Program-made: the position numbers and the translations under genes | Notes under the pieces: generated by a model | What the model saw: only the letters and a program-made list of their open reading frames with translations | What the model was told of the DNA's origin: nothing | Database searches by the model: none | NCBI GenBank assembly: GCA_964426915.1 | Contig: CAYRTD010000147.1 | Span: 1 to 9,484 of the forward strand | DNA from: CAYRTD01 sp964426915 | GTDB lineage: Bacteria; Bacteroidota; Bacteroidia; Bacteroidales; GCA-2748055 | Length of the DNA: 9,484 nt | Reading direction: 5' to 3' | In this document: in pieces, positions 1 to 8,308 of the stretch | How the letters are laid out: each line of letters begins with the position of its first letter | How positions within the stretch are numbered: the stretch's first letter is position 1

Positions 1-74
1 CAAGAAATGATTACTTTTACACCTCTTCAACACTTGCTGAGGCCTGTATTGATGCAGGAATCAATAATTGGTAA
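1..74 (+). CDS. 3' end of an unidentified gene (partial)
   Basis: The frame whose first full codon is at base 3 is open for 23 codons and ends at TAA 72-74. The peptide finishes with CIDAGINNW and has ordinary amino-acid composition. The stop lies two bases before the ATG of the following symporter gene, which is typical of genes in one operon. Too little is present to assign a family. The call rests on the open frame and the tight junction; the other two forward frames are less convincing (one meets stops at once, one would overlap the symporter by about 100 bases). Confidence 0.5.
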   Translation, partial: RNDYFYTSSTLAEACIDAGINNW

Positions 75-76
75 AT

Positions 77-1825
77 ATGACTTCTGTATTTGTTATTGTT
101 GTTTATGTACTGCTTCTTTTACTGGTATCGGTCCTTAGCTATCGGAGAGGGTTCCTGAATATTTTTCGCACCGAAGGCAGGATTCCATGGTTTATCGCGG
201 GTTTCTCCGTATTTCTCATCAATCCCGATACGATCAATATTATATCAAAAATGGGGATTGTCGCAGAGGAAGGGTACTCGGGTATGTGGATCTTTTATTC
301 TGCAGTGCTGGGGGCAGGTTTTCTACCCATATTGTTTGCCCCACTCTGGAGCCGGCTTAATTTTATGACAGATAACCAGTTCATTCTTCTTCGTTTTTCG
401 GGAAGGCCGGCAAAAATACTTCATCTTTTCAGGGCGGCTTATGTGGGTTACCTGGTTGTTGCCCTGTTTATTGCCCAGATATTTATTGGTTTCTCAAAAC
501 TCTTAATGGTATTTTTTGAAATATCATACCCTCAGTCATTTCTTGTTATCAGCATCCTACTTATTCTCCTTATCGCAAAAAATTCACTGAGGTTAAAGGT
601 CAGGACCGATTTTTTCAATGGCCTGATCTATCTGCTTGCTTTTGCAGCCGGGGCTTACTTTGTTGTTAAGGAGTACGGGGGACTTTCATCTGTTTACTCA
701 AAAATAAATTCTGATTATTCAAGCTATACCCGCTTGTTCCCCCAAAACTTATCCGGATCCTCTTTTGGTAGTCTGACGAATGTTTTTGTTTATTTCTTTA
801 TTCAGTGGTGGTCGATAAATGTCCTCGATGGTGCGGGACCCGAGGCACAAAGATTTATGAACGTTAAAAGTCCCTTTCAGGCATTTAAGGCTGCTTTCCT
901 TCCTCTTATCCTGTTTAGTATTGTTTTCCTGCTTCAATCCTTTGTTATTGATGCCGGAATAATTATGATCAATCAGTCACCTGAAGATATTCCTATCATT
1001 AATGGCATTCCCGATAAGGAAGCCGCTTTCATTAATATTTACAGAAATGCAATGCCCGCCGGAATAAGCACCTTGATATTCCTCGCTTTTCTGGTGGGGT
1101 TTGTGGCTTTTTTAGAATCATTTATAAACTGGGGATCGGGCTTTGTTGTGGTGGATGTCTTCAGGACTTATATTTTTAAGAAAAAATCTGACCGCTTCTA
1201 TAGCACGCTATCCTATATGGTAATGATAGTGATTGGCTTTTCAGGGATCCTGATTGCCTGGTATAATACCCACCTGCTGGGTCTTCAGAAATTTATTTTT
1301 GCTATGGGCGCTGGTGTCGGACCTGTATTTATCCTGCGCTGGTTCTGGTGGCGGATTAACGCATGGTCTCAGTTTACAGCAATGGTTGCGAGTCTTGTCT
1401 TTGCGGTGGGCTGGGATTTGCTTTACACTTCTTCTGACCTGTTCAGGTACTTTATAGATTTTCAGACAGAGAATTATAATTTCAGCTATTATAGTTTCAA
1501 GTTAATATGCCTCACCCTGCTGGTCAGCATTAGCTGGCTCACAATTACTTTTTTGACAAAGCCTGATGACAGAGAAACGCTTGAGAATTTTGTGAAACAG
1601 GTGAAGCCCGGGGGAATATGGAAAGGCCTGAATAAAGGGAACAGCAAGCTGAGCTGGAAGAAAGTTCTGCTTCTTGTATTTTATCCTTTGATTTCCATAC
1701 TTCCCTTTCTTATTATATGGCAATTCAAATTTGGAAGCTCTGTGATATTGGGGATGGGTATGTTTCTGCTCTGGATTTTCTTAATGGGCTTTACGATTAT
1801 CCGTATGCGGTCTATCGAAAAATGA
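77..1825 (+). CDS. Sodium:solute symporter (SSS) family membrane transporter
   Basis: This is an inner-membrane secondary transporter that probably couples solute uptake to the sodium gradient; the substrate cannot be told from sequence. The 582-residue protein (counted from ATG 77) has about 13-15 hydrophobic segments, in line with the SSS family. Recognisable family motifs are the segment around IPWFIAGFSVF near the N-terminus, the FAPLWSRLNF-MTDNQFILLRFSG-PAKILHLFRAAY block (about residues 85-122), a DGAGPEAQRFM segment (about 251-260), LRWFWWRINAW (about 420-430) and KPDDRETL...KQVKPGGIW (about 495-515), which is usual in Bacteroidota members. A TTG at 68 is a longer in-frame start with AGGAA seven bases upstream. 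ATG 77 is preferred because it follows the upstream stop by two bases, but either is possible. The upstream gene is probably co-transcribed. The 3' end overlaps the convergent NTPase gene by 14 bases. Confidence 0.93.
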   Translation: MTSVFVIVVYVLLLLLVSVLSYRRGFLNIFRTEGRIPWFIAGFSVFLINPDTINIISKMGIVAEEGYSGMWIFYSAVLGAGFLPILFAPLWSRLNFMTDNQFILLRFSGRPAKILHLFRAAYVGYLVVALFIAQIFIGFSKLLMVFFEISYPQSFLVISILLILLIAKNSLRLKVRTDFFNGLIYLLAFAAGAYFVVKEYGGLSSVYSKINSDYSSYTRLFPQNLSGSSFGSLTNVFVYFFIQWWSINVLDGAGPEAQRFMNVKSPFQAFKAAFLPLILFSIVFLLQSFVIDAGIIMINQSPEDIPIINGIPDKEAAFINIYRNAMPAGISTLIFLAFLVGFVAFLESFINWGSGFVVVDVFRTYIFKKKSDRFYSTLSYMVMIVIGFSGILIAWYNTHLLGLQKFIFAMGAGVGPVFILRWFWWRINAWSQFTAMVASLVFAVGWDLLYTSSDLFRYFIDFQTENYNFSYYSFKLICLTLLVSISWLTITFLTKPDDRETLENFVKQVKPGGIWKGLNKGNSKLSWKKVLLLVFYPLISILPFLIIWQFKFGSSVILGMGMFLLWIFLMGFTIIRMRSIEK

Positions 1826-4313
1826 ATTTATCCATAATGAAGCCACTTTTGGCAACCATTTTTTCTGCGAGGGAGTAATAATCAGGTCTTTTCAGGGGAT
1901 CGTTGACCGAGAGGAAAGCTATAAAAAAGTCGTAATCTGCAAATTTGCTCAGCTCCAGCGCAGTATAGTAATAATTAAGTGCTTCCCGTTTATTTCCTTT
2001 GGAAAAATGGAAATCACAAAGGAACCAGTTTATTAGTATGAGGTACATGTAATCGTCGAAGGTAGGTGAATAATTTGTCAGGGCTTCTTCCCAGATCACC
2101 GGAAATTCAGTGTCAGGCTTATTGCCCAGCTTAAATCTTGCGTATTCATAAAAACATACCGGAATTGAATTTTGTGATTTTTGGAGAAATTCAGGGGGAT
2201 TATTATTTTGGGTGTTCAGATTATAGGCCTTAAAGGAGTCTTCAAGAATTAGTTTAAGAATATCAAACTTTTGAGTAAGCACAAGTGCTGCCATTACGGC
2301 CATTTCAAATTCGATGATTCCTTTTTTCAGATACCCTGGATATGACCAGGCCATTGAAGCATATTTTTGTATAAACCCGGGAAGACCAGGCTGATCTTTA
2401 GCTTCAATAAAACATGCATACATGATATGACTGGCGACCTTCCTTCCGGTAGGCCATGGATAAAACGAAGCGTCGGGCTCAATTTCGCGAATTATTTTTA
2501 TGTGTTCCGAACACTCTTTTTCATTCATTTTAAGGAATCCGGCAAGAAAAAGAATGCAATTCCCAAATAATTTTGCTTCTGCTTCACTTTCATATTTAAG
2601 GTATTCCTGAATTCTGAACTTAAAATTATTAACCATGTAATTTGTATCCACAAACTGTTCGAAGAAAAAGCACCTTCCATCTTTACTTGCTGCAAAATTT
2701 CTGATCAGCTGATCACGGATCCTGTTTTTCCGTCTGAAGCTGGTTCCAACCGCAATTCTGACAGGCAAAGAAGCTATAATTTCTTCCGGCAGGCTGCAAA
2801 AATCTTCCAATGCGGAATAATCTTCATTATCGTATGCGTTTTCATAAAGAAGTGCAATAAGATTATTCTTTTGTAAATCAGTTCTCTTTAAATGAGCCAG
2901 GGAGAAAATGAGCTTTTTATCCAGTCCGTTATTCTTTTTTATAAAGTATAATGACAACAGATAGTAAAAGAAATTCTGATGCCTGAAGGCCAGTTTTGAA
3001 ATATAAACCCCATACTTGTTCACCGCTCTTTCTTCAATCAGGATCCCATTTTGCAAAAGTTCATGATAAGCGTTATAATATTCACCTTCCCTCTTAAGAT
3101 GAACAGGATAGTATTTCTTTAACTCGTTTTTTGGCACAGCCTGGCTTTCTTTTTCCGTTTCCATTATTTCAAAGAGTGTCCAGATAATATCCTCTTTTTG
3201 TTCAGCAAAGCGTGAATCAAAAACAAATTTCTTTAAATACTCTTTTGTCAGATCTTTATGGGAGAGCTGCACAATTTCTTTTTCATTGCTTAATAATTCG
3301 ATAATGAAATACATATTTAAAGGGATGCGCAGTAATTCACGGATGTCCCAGGCCACGCATTCATAAAGTAAGAGCTTATCATCTTCAATGCTGTTGATTG
3401 AAAGTATCCATTTGATTTCGGAATTTGAAAGTAAAGGCATATTCGTATATCCCTTCTCCAGCAATGTTTCTGTCTTGTCAAACCAGGAGCCAGGTTTCGA
3501 TGCTTCAAACTTTGTAACCAGATAAGAATTCCAGACAGACTCACGGACACTGATGATGAACTTTACGGATTCTTTGTACAGGTTAATTACATCCAGCAGA
3601 TAATCGGATAATTCGTAAAGTTTTTCAATTTCATTTGCTGTTTCATCCAGTGCATCAATTACTATGACCAGTTTTTTCGGCCCGGGATCATTATTTTGAA
3701 ACAGGGTGTTAAAGAGGTTTTCACCTGAACTTAAACTGAGTTGGATACGGTTAGGAATGTCTTTATTTCCTGTGATAAGTGAATAAAATATTGAAGCAGG
3801 ACAAAACAAAAGCTGAAAAGAATCGCGGTTATTTTGCACCCAGTGGGAGAGGGCCACTGATTTTCCGTATCCTCCCGGGGCAATCAGGGGAAAAAAGGAT
3901 GAATCGGAATGTATGAAATGGTCTAATTTGCGATTGAGATCTTCCCGTGGTATGGTATTGGCAAAAGGGATTAATGATCTTCTGGAAATACTATTCAAAG
4001 CGTATTCAGTTAATTTGCTGATCTCTTCCTCCAGTTCATGATATTCATTCGCACTATCCTGTTGGTTTTGATTATTTTTCCGGGAAAATGCATGATAATC
4101 TTCTGCTCCTGCATAAATCGAAAGAGTATCCAGATTATAAGCTGAAATGCGGGTACTGGAATGAAGTAGACCGAAAAATCTTCGAAGGGTGGTTGGGCTG
4201 ATAGAGCGTTTAGTCTGTAAGATAATTTCCTGTGATAATAATTCACAGTCCTTTGGACTGTTCACCGGCCTGCCAAATTTCTTCTGTATATGGTTATGGA
4301 GTTTATCCGTCAT
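1812..4313 (-). CDS. STAND/NACHT-type P-loop NTPase with HTH-like N-terminus and helical C-terminal half
   Basis: The 833-residue protein is predicted to be cytoplasmic, with no signal peptide or membrane segment. Residues about 1-78 form a small helical domain with an S-P-T-T-L-R-R-F-F-G segment (39-48) that resembles a helix-turn-helix recognition helix. A linker leads to an NTPase core: Walker A APGGYGKS (145-152, with Ala in place of the first Gly), Walker B LVIVIDALDE (215-224, the D-A-L-D-E form typical of NACHT/STAND proteins) and a likely sensor-1 strand FIISVRES (252-259). Residues about 300-450 look like the helical and winged-helix part. From about 480 to the end the protein is rich in helices and resembles an alpha-solenoid, for example around NWFLCDFHFSKGNKREALNYY. 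No nuclease, protease or TIR effector is visible. Known relatives are signal-sensing regulators (MalT-like) or anti-phage NACHT proteins; which applies is undecided. It diverges from the LamG gene and converges on the symporter. The start is ATG 4311-4313, with no clear Shine-Dalgarno site. Confidence 0.82.
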   Translation of the reverse strand: MTDKLHNHIQKKFGRPVNSPKDCELLSQEIILQTKRSISPTTLRRFFGLLHSSTRISAYNLDTLSIYAGAEDYHAFSRKNNQNQQDSANEYHELEEEISKLTEYALNSISRRSLIPFANTIPREDLNRKLDHFIHSDSSFFPLIAPGGYGKSVALSHWVQNNRDSFQLLFCPASIFYSLITGNKDIPNRIQLSLSSGENLFNTLFQNNDPGPKKLVIVIDALDETANEIEKLYELSDYLLDVINLYKESVKFIISVRESVWNSYLVTKFEASKPGSWFDKTETLLEKGYTNMPLLSNSEIKWILSINSIEDDKLLLYECVAWDIRELLRIPLNMYFIIELLSNEKEIVQLSHKDLTKEYLKKFVFDSRFAEQKEDIIWTLFEIMETEKESQAVPKNELKKYYPVHLKREGEYYNAYHELLQNGILIEERAVNKYGVYISKLAFRHQNFFYYLLSLYFIKKNNGLDKKLIFSLAHLKRTDLQKNNLIALLYENAYDNEDYSALEDFCSLPEEIIASLPVRIAVGTSFRRKNRIRDQLIRNFAASKDGRCFFFEQFVDTNYMVNNFKFRIQEYLKYESEAEAKLFGNCILFLAGFLKMNEKECSEHIKIIREIEPDASFYPWPTGRKVASHIMYACFIEAKDQPGLPGFIQKYASMAWSYPGYLKKGIIEFEMAVMAALVLTQKFDILKLILEDSFKAYNLNTQNNNPPEFLQKSQNSIPVCFYEYARFKLGNKPDTEFPVIWEEALTNYSPTFDDYMYLILINWFLCDFHFSKGNKREALNYYYTALELSKFADYDFFIAFLSVNDPLKRPDYYSLAEKMVAKSGFIMDKFIFR

Positions 4314-4461
4314 GTCTGGCCATATTTTTAGGATCTGAAATGCGGAAAAAAGTTTACTATAAAAAAGCCTTCAGCCCGGGGGATTAAATTTATTTCTAAA
4401 ATATAAAAATTTACGCTGATAAAGCTATGAAGTAATGAATTCTTTAGCCCTTGAATACATT

Positions 4462-4476
4462 TTGACAGATTTGACA
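4462..4476 (+). promoter_or_regulatory. Candidate operator TTGACAGATTTGACA, copy 1
   Basis: Two TTGACA hexamers sit nine bases apart. The identical 15-mer recurs at 8722-8736, upstream of the 130-residue gene. The position, about 150 bases from the NTPase start and 212 from the LamG start, fits a regulatory site. The function is inferred only from identity and location. Confidence 0.35.
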
Positions 4477-4542
4477 GGAACCAATTCAAAAGGATTTGAG
4501 TAAAAGAAAAGCGGAAGAAACAAAACAGGTAGTTATAAATCC

Positions 4543-4667
4543 GTATTGTAATAATGTCCTGAAAAAACCTTCTTTACCCGGCCTTGATCTCGAACATTAG
4601 CTTCGCTGAGCTCACCGCCATTGGCGGTTCGGTTCTGATCCAAACACTTTACTCTATTGACAGGTAC
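4543..4667 (+). mobile_element. Degenerate copy of the MITE-like element found at 8309-8510
   Basis: Bases 4581-4598 (GCCTTGATCTCGAACATT) are identical to 8460-8477. They are followed in both places by TTCTGA (4633-4638) and then ACTCTATT...ACTAATT (4651-4672 against 8494-8514), in the same order and orientation. A weak left end TTGTAATAATGTCC (about 4546-4558) resembles the left terminus of the intact copy. Sequence between these blocks differs and is partly missing, so this is an old or internally rearranged copy. Its right end lies about 21 bases before the ATG of the LamG gene, inside that gene's leader or promoter. The left boundary is uncertain. Confidence 0.5.
4614..4628. repeat. Palindrome ACCGCCATTGGCGGT
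   Basis: A 7-bp perfect stem with a single-base centre, inside the part of the degenerate element that has no counterpart in the 8309-8510 copy. It has no T-tract, so it is not a terminator. It may be a second small repeat inserted into or replacing part of the element. Confidence 0.6.
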
Positions 4668-4688
4668 TAATTAATAAATCCCGGAATT

Positions 4689-7600
4689 ATGAAAAAGATT
4701 TACACTGTTCTGTTAAGTTGCACTTCGTTAATTGCTAATGCACAAATAGATATTTCAATTGAAGGTGAGGATACCGTATGCACAGATAAAACATCGCACT
4801 ATACAGTAAAAACGTCAACATACCCAAATCATTATGTTTACAGGGATACTGCACACCTGGAAAGCAATACATCCTTACTCAGGCTGGGGTATAATTTTGA
4901 TGAAGTGACCAATACTTTCAGTTATGATCTGTGGGTTAAACCTACCCGGACAATTAATATGAAAGGCGAAAGTAATGCCTGTGCGGGTGATGTAAGTGTA
5001 CCGCTTGCCAATTCGGGACAAAACTGGGCTATTGTCCCTGTGGGTCTGGATGGGGGGAACATGAGTGTGGGATTAACTATCGGAACAAATGGGCTGATGG
5101 TGGGAGAACACTCGGGTAACATCCTGGTGTCGCGGCTGAGTTATACGACTGCCATAATGGATTGGGCGCATGTTGCAATTGTTTACCGGACAGACAGTAT
5201 TTTTCTGCATTTAAATGGTGATCTGGTAAGAAGCCGGGCAATACATTGTAGTTCCAATATGAAATGTGCAACAGAGCGACTTGCGGGATATTATTATTCT
5301 CCTGATTTCAAGGGGAATATCGATGAATTCAGATTATGGGACATTGCTTTGACTCCCTCCCGGGTCAGGGAAATAAAAGATAAAAAACTGGCAGGTAAGG
5401 TTAATGGACTGCGATATTATGCAAGCTTTGACGATAAAAAATTTGAAAGAACGCTGGGGGATATTGGTACGAAGGAAATGACAGTAATGGGAATGTCAAC
5501 CGAAGGTCATATAAAATTAAATTCCAATAATCTTAATACATACTCAGGAACTGATATTGACAATTTGAGTCTGTTTTCTCCTGAGAATATAAACTATAAA
5601 TGGTCAACAGGAGAAGTAGGATCCTCTGTTGAATATATTCCCGTTGATCTCTATAATTTACTTTCCGTTGAGGGAACTTTTAATGGTTCCACTGTTTATG
5701 ATACAATAGAAATAGTTGGGAAAGAGTGTCATACTGAGACATATTACGATACAATACAAGTTTATGATACAATCACAGTTCAAAACTATGGTTCGTCAGT
5801 TCCTCAGGAAGATTTAGGTGCTTATTTTCCTTTTAACGGAAACGCAAATGATGAGAGTGGTAATGGTCATGATGGGACTGTTTACGGTGCTGAACTAACA
5901 GAGGATAGATTTGGAAATCCTAATTCAGCCTATTTTTTTGATGGATTGGATGACAGAATAGATTTAGGAAGCGATTTAATAATATCCGGGCAAAATATTT
6001 CCTATTCCTGCTGGTTTCGGAGTGCAGAAAATGGAATAATTATAAGTGCCGGGAACAGGAATTCCTATATTCTTATGAAGAGTTATCCGGATTCCATACA
6101 TAGCGGATTTTATTTGAGCGATGCTTCAGACGGATATGGAAGTGATACAAGAAAGATCAATATTGATCCTGAACAATGGCACCATGCCGTAGTCACTTAT
6201 GACGGAATTAATCATAATTTCTTTATTGATGGAGTTCTCGCGGATACCCGTTTGGCAGGTGGTGATGTATTTTCAAATCAATCTGTTTACCAGAATTTCG
6301 GAGTCTATCAATATTTTGGGAGCAATTTTCAGGGCTGGTTCAAAGGAGAAATGGATGAGATCAGGTTTTATAACAAAGTATTGAACGACCAGGAAGTTCA
6401 TTCTTTATATACAGAGAATTTATGTGTGGAAACGGTTTATGATACAATATTTATTGAGGAGAAATATGAAAAAATTCCTGAAAAAAATTTAGTATCCCAT
6501 TACCCTTTCAACGGAAATGCCAATGATCTTGGACAAATTGTGCAAAATGGGACTGTAAATGGCGCAGTGCTCACAACAGACAGAAATGACAATGAGAATA
6601 GTGCTTATTACTTTGACGGAGTAGACGATTTTATTGAAATTCCGGACTCTATTCCGATCAGCAATGACTTTAGCATTTCATTCTGGGCCTTTTGTGAAGA
6701 TTCCACGGCTTATTCAAATATATTGTCAGATGGAAGTTCTTCTGCAGGGGGAAATGATTTCCTTATTAATTTCAGGAATAAATCCATAGGTATCCGGGCT
6801 GATAAGCATAATAAAGCACTGAATTATGAAAATTATGCTCCTGCTCCCTTATCTGATCTTGATATTGTAAACAAGTGGGTGCATGTTACATGGACTATGA
6901 ATCCTGTCTATTCAAAAGTCTACCTGAATGGAGAAGAGATCGCACAGGTTGACAAAGCCGGAACAAATTCAGGCTACCATGATAAGAATTCCTACATAGG
7001 AGCAAGATGCGTATGGGGCAGTCCGGATAATCACTTCAAAGGTAAACTGGATGAGATTCGTATATATAATACAGAATTAAAACCTGATCAGGTCAGTACC
7101 CTTTACGCTGGTAATATGAATGAATACATTTATGATACTATATATACTACAATTGCGGATACTGTTTTCACTAAGATCATTGATACTACTTATGTAACTG
7201 TTTACGACACCGTCCGGAATCATTATCAGGAGGGCCTGATCTCTTATTATCCTTTTAACGGGGATGCTTCTGACCACGGAACACGAGGCAAAGATGGAAA
7301 AGTCTCCGGTGCAGAGCTGACAGAAGACCGGAATGGTAAAGCGAACAGAGCCTATTATTTTGATGGTGTGGATGATTACATTGAGATTCCGGATTCCCTG
7401 GCAGTATGTGAGGACTTCACCATTGCTTTCTGGGCTAAAAGTGAATCCACGGGAACCGGAAATATCCTTTGTGACGGCAGCGCCAGGGCAAGTGGCAATG
7501 ATTTTCTCATCAATTTCAGGGACGATGCCATTGGATTAAGGGCTGATAAATCAGGCTCCAGCCTGAATCTTGAATATTCAGGTCCTTCAACCCTTTCAGG

Positions 7601-8213
7601 CCTGAGGCTCAGGAATAAATGGGTACATATAACCTGGGTAATGAACTCCGGCTATTCAAAAGTGTATTTAGACGGAGATGAAATTGCCAGTCTGGATATT
7701 AAAGGTTCCAACAGGGGATTCCATGATGCCTTCACTTACATAGGAATGCGAAAAGTATGGAACACTAAGGATAATTTCTTTAAGGGAAGCCTGGATGATA
7801 TCCGCATCTATAACACCCCGTTGCGTGCAGCACAGGTAAGTGCTTTATACAGGGATGAAGCCATAGAACTGGATACTATTTCAACCTTTTACGAAAGAAT
7901 TTCCGTGACCGATACACTGATTATTGACGCAGAGTTGACCGGTTATAATGCTCCTTTTAATCAAAATACCCTGAAGGTTTATCCTAATCCGGCAAAAGAC
8001 CATGTATTCATTAACACCGGGAATTATACCCTCATGAATGGCTATAAGATCCGCATCTTTAACCAGCTCGGGGTAACCGTATTTGAAACAGATGTTGAGG
8101 AAGCCCTTTATGAAATCAATCTTTCCACCTGGACAGGCAAAGGTTTGTATTTTTTGCAGTTAATAGATAATAGGGGAAACATTATGGATATCAGGAAGAT
8201 TGTGCTGAGGTAG
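4689..8213 (+). CDS. Secreted multi-LamG protein with T9SS C-terminal sorting domain
   Basis: This is a 1174-residue protein predicted to be exported by Sec and then moved to the cell surface or outside by the type IX system. Residues 1-18 are a signal peptide (MKKIYTVLLSC...ANAQ). LamG/concanavalin-like modules lie at about 57-250, 376-578, 600-808 and 849-1056. The last three each start with a Y-x-PFNG motif, followed by FDG-x-DD and ending with FKG-x-x-D-[ED]-IR-[FI]-YN. Modules 3 and 4 are clearly tandem duplicates (shared GNDFLINFR, RADK, NKWVH, YSKVYL). Threonine- and tyrosine-rich linkers carry YDTI/YDTV at 337, 353, 359, 584, 815 and 839. The region around INYKWSTGEVGSS (301-313) resembles Bacteroidota Ig/PKD-like domains. 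Residues about 1095-1174 (LKVYPNPAKDHVFIN to the C-terminal KIVLR) form a type A T9SS sorting domain. LamG modules usually bind carbohydrate or protein; no catalytic domain is visible, so an adhesin or binding role is likely. The ATG at 4689 directly precedes the signal peptide. Confidence 0.93.
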   Translation: MKKIYTVLLSCTSLIANAQIDISIEGEDTVCTDKTSHYTVKTSTYPNHYVYRDTAHLESNTSLLRLGYNFDEVTNTFSYDLWVKPTRTINMKGESNACAGDVSVPLANSGQNWAIVPVGLDGGNMSVGLTIGTNGLMVGEHSGNILVSRLSYTTAIMDWAHVAIVYRTDSIFLHLNGDLVRSRAIHCSSNMKCATERLAGYYYSPDFKGNIDEFRLWDIALTPSRVREIKDKKLAGKVNGLRYYASFDDKKFERTLGDIGTKEMTVMGMSTEGHIKLNSNNLNTYSGTDIDNLSLFSPENINYKWSTGEVGSSVEYIPVDLYNLLSVEGTFNGSTVYDTIEIVGKECHTETYYDTIQVYDTITVQNYGSSVPQEDLGAYFPFNGNANDESGNGHDGTVYGAELTEDRFGNPNSAYFFDGLDDRIDLGSDLIISGQNISYSCWFRSAENGIIISAGNRNSYILMKSYPDSIHSGFYLSDASDGYGSDTRKINIDPEQWHHAVVTYDGINHNFFIDGVLADTRLAGGDVFSNQSVYQNFGVYQYFGSNFQGWFKGEMDEIRFYNKVLNDQEVHSLYTENLCVETVYDTIFIEEKYEKIPEKNLVSHYPFNGNANDLGQIVQNGTVNGAVLTTDRNDNENSAYYFDGVDDFIEIPDSIPISNDFSISFWAFCEDSTAYSNILSDGSSSAGGNDFLINFRNKSIGIRADKHNKALNYENYAPAPLSDLDIVNKWVHVTWTMNPVYSKVYLNGEEIAQVDKAGTNSGYHDKNSYIGARCVWGSPDNHFKGKLDEIRIYNTELKPDQVSTLYAGNMNEYIYDTIYTTIADTVFTKIIDTTYVTVYDTVRNHYQEGLISYYPFNGDASDHGTRGKDGKVSGAELTEDRNGKANRAYYFDGVDDYIEIPDSLAVCEDFTIAFWAKSESTGTGNILCDGSARASGNDFLINFRDDAIGLRADKSGSSLNLEYSGPSTLSGLRLRNKWVHITWVMNSGYSKVYLDGDEIASLDIKGSNRGFHDAFTYIGMRKVWNTKDNFFKGSLDDIRIYNTPLRAAQVSALYRDEAIELDTISTFYERISVTDTLIIDAELTGYNAPFNQNTLKVYPNPAKDHVFINTGNYTLMNGYKIRIFNQLGVTVFETDVEEALYEINLSTWTGKGLYFLQLIDNRGNIMDIRKIVLR

Positions 8214-8292
8214 GATTTTAGGGTTTTCAACCGGGGTTCAATGTAAAACATAAAAAATAAGTATATCTATTGTATCAAATTAATAAACCGGA
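8214..8292. other. Intergenic spacer after the LamG gene
   Basis: AT-rich spacer. AACCGGGGTT (8229-8238) can form only a 4-bp stem and is not followed by a T-tract, so I do not call a terminator. CCGGA just before the ATG-ATG at 8293 could be a weak ribosome site for the former lipoprotein gene. Confidence 0.4.
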
Positions 8293-8308
8293 ATGATGCG
8301 TATAATTA

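Larger units (their letters stand above)
4314..4688. other. Divergent intergenic region between NTPase and LamG genes
   Basis: This 375-base AT-rich region must carry the promoters of two divergent genes. I see no confident Bacteroidota promoter pair (TTTG, 19-21 bases, TAnnTTTG). A 7-of-8 match to the downstream box lies on the minus strand at 4420-4427 (TAGCTTTA), without a partner box. The right half holds a degenerate repeat element, and the middle holds a 15-base direct-repeat motif; both are listed separately. No gene is supported here. Confidence 0.6.

Noticed and set aside
68..76. TTG start for the symporter at 68, with AGGAA seven bases upstream
   Set aside because: It would overlap the preceding gene's stop, and ATG 77 begins two bases after that stop. 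It adds only three residues, so it is kept as an alternative.
749..937. Short open frames opposite or inside the symporter, NTPase and LamG genes (for example 749-937, 1502-1723, 3317-3550, 4922-5122, 7077-7277)
   Set aside because: All lie inside well-supported genes in other frames, with unlikely composition and no start signals.
4535..4681. ATAAATCC at 4535-4542 and 4674-4681 as target-site duplication of the degenerate copy
   Set aside because: The bases between these repeats and the terminal motifs do not match at the two ends, and the intact copies have AATT-type flanks. It is probably chance in AT-rich DNA.
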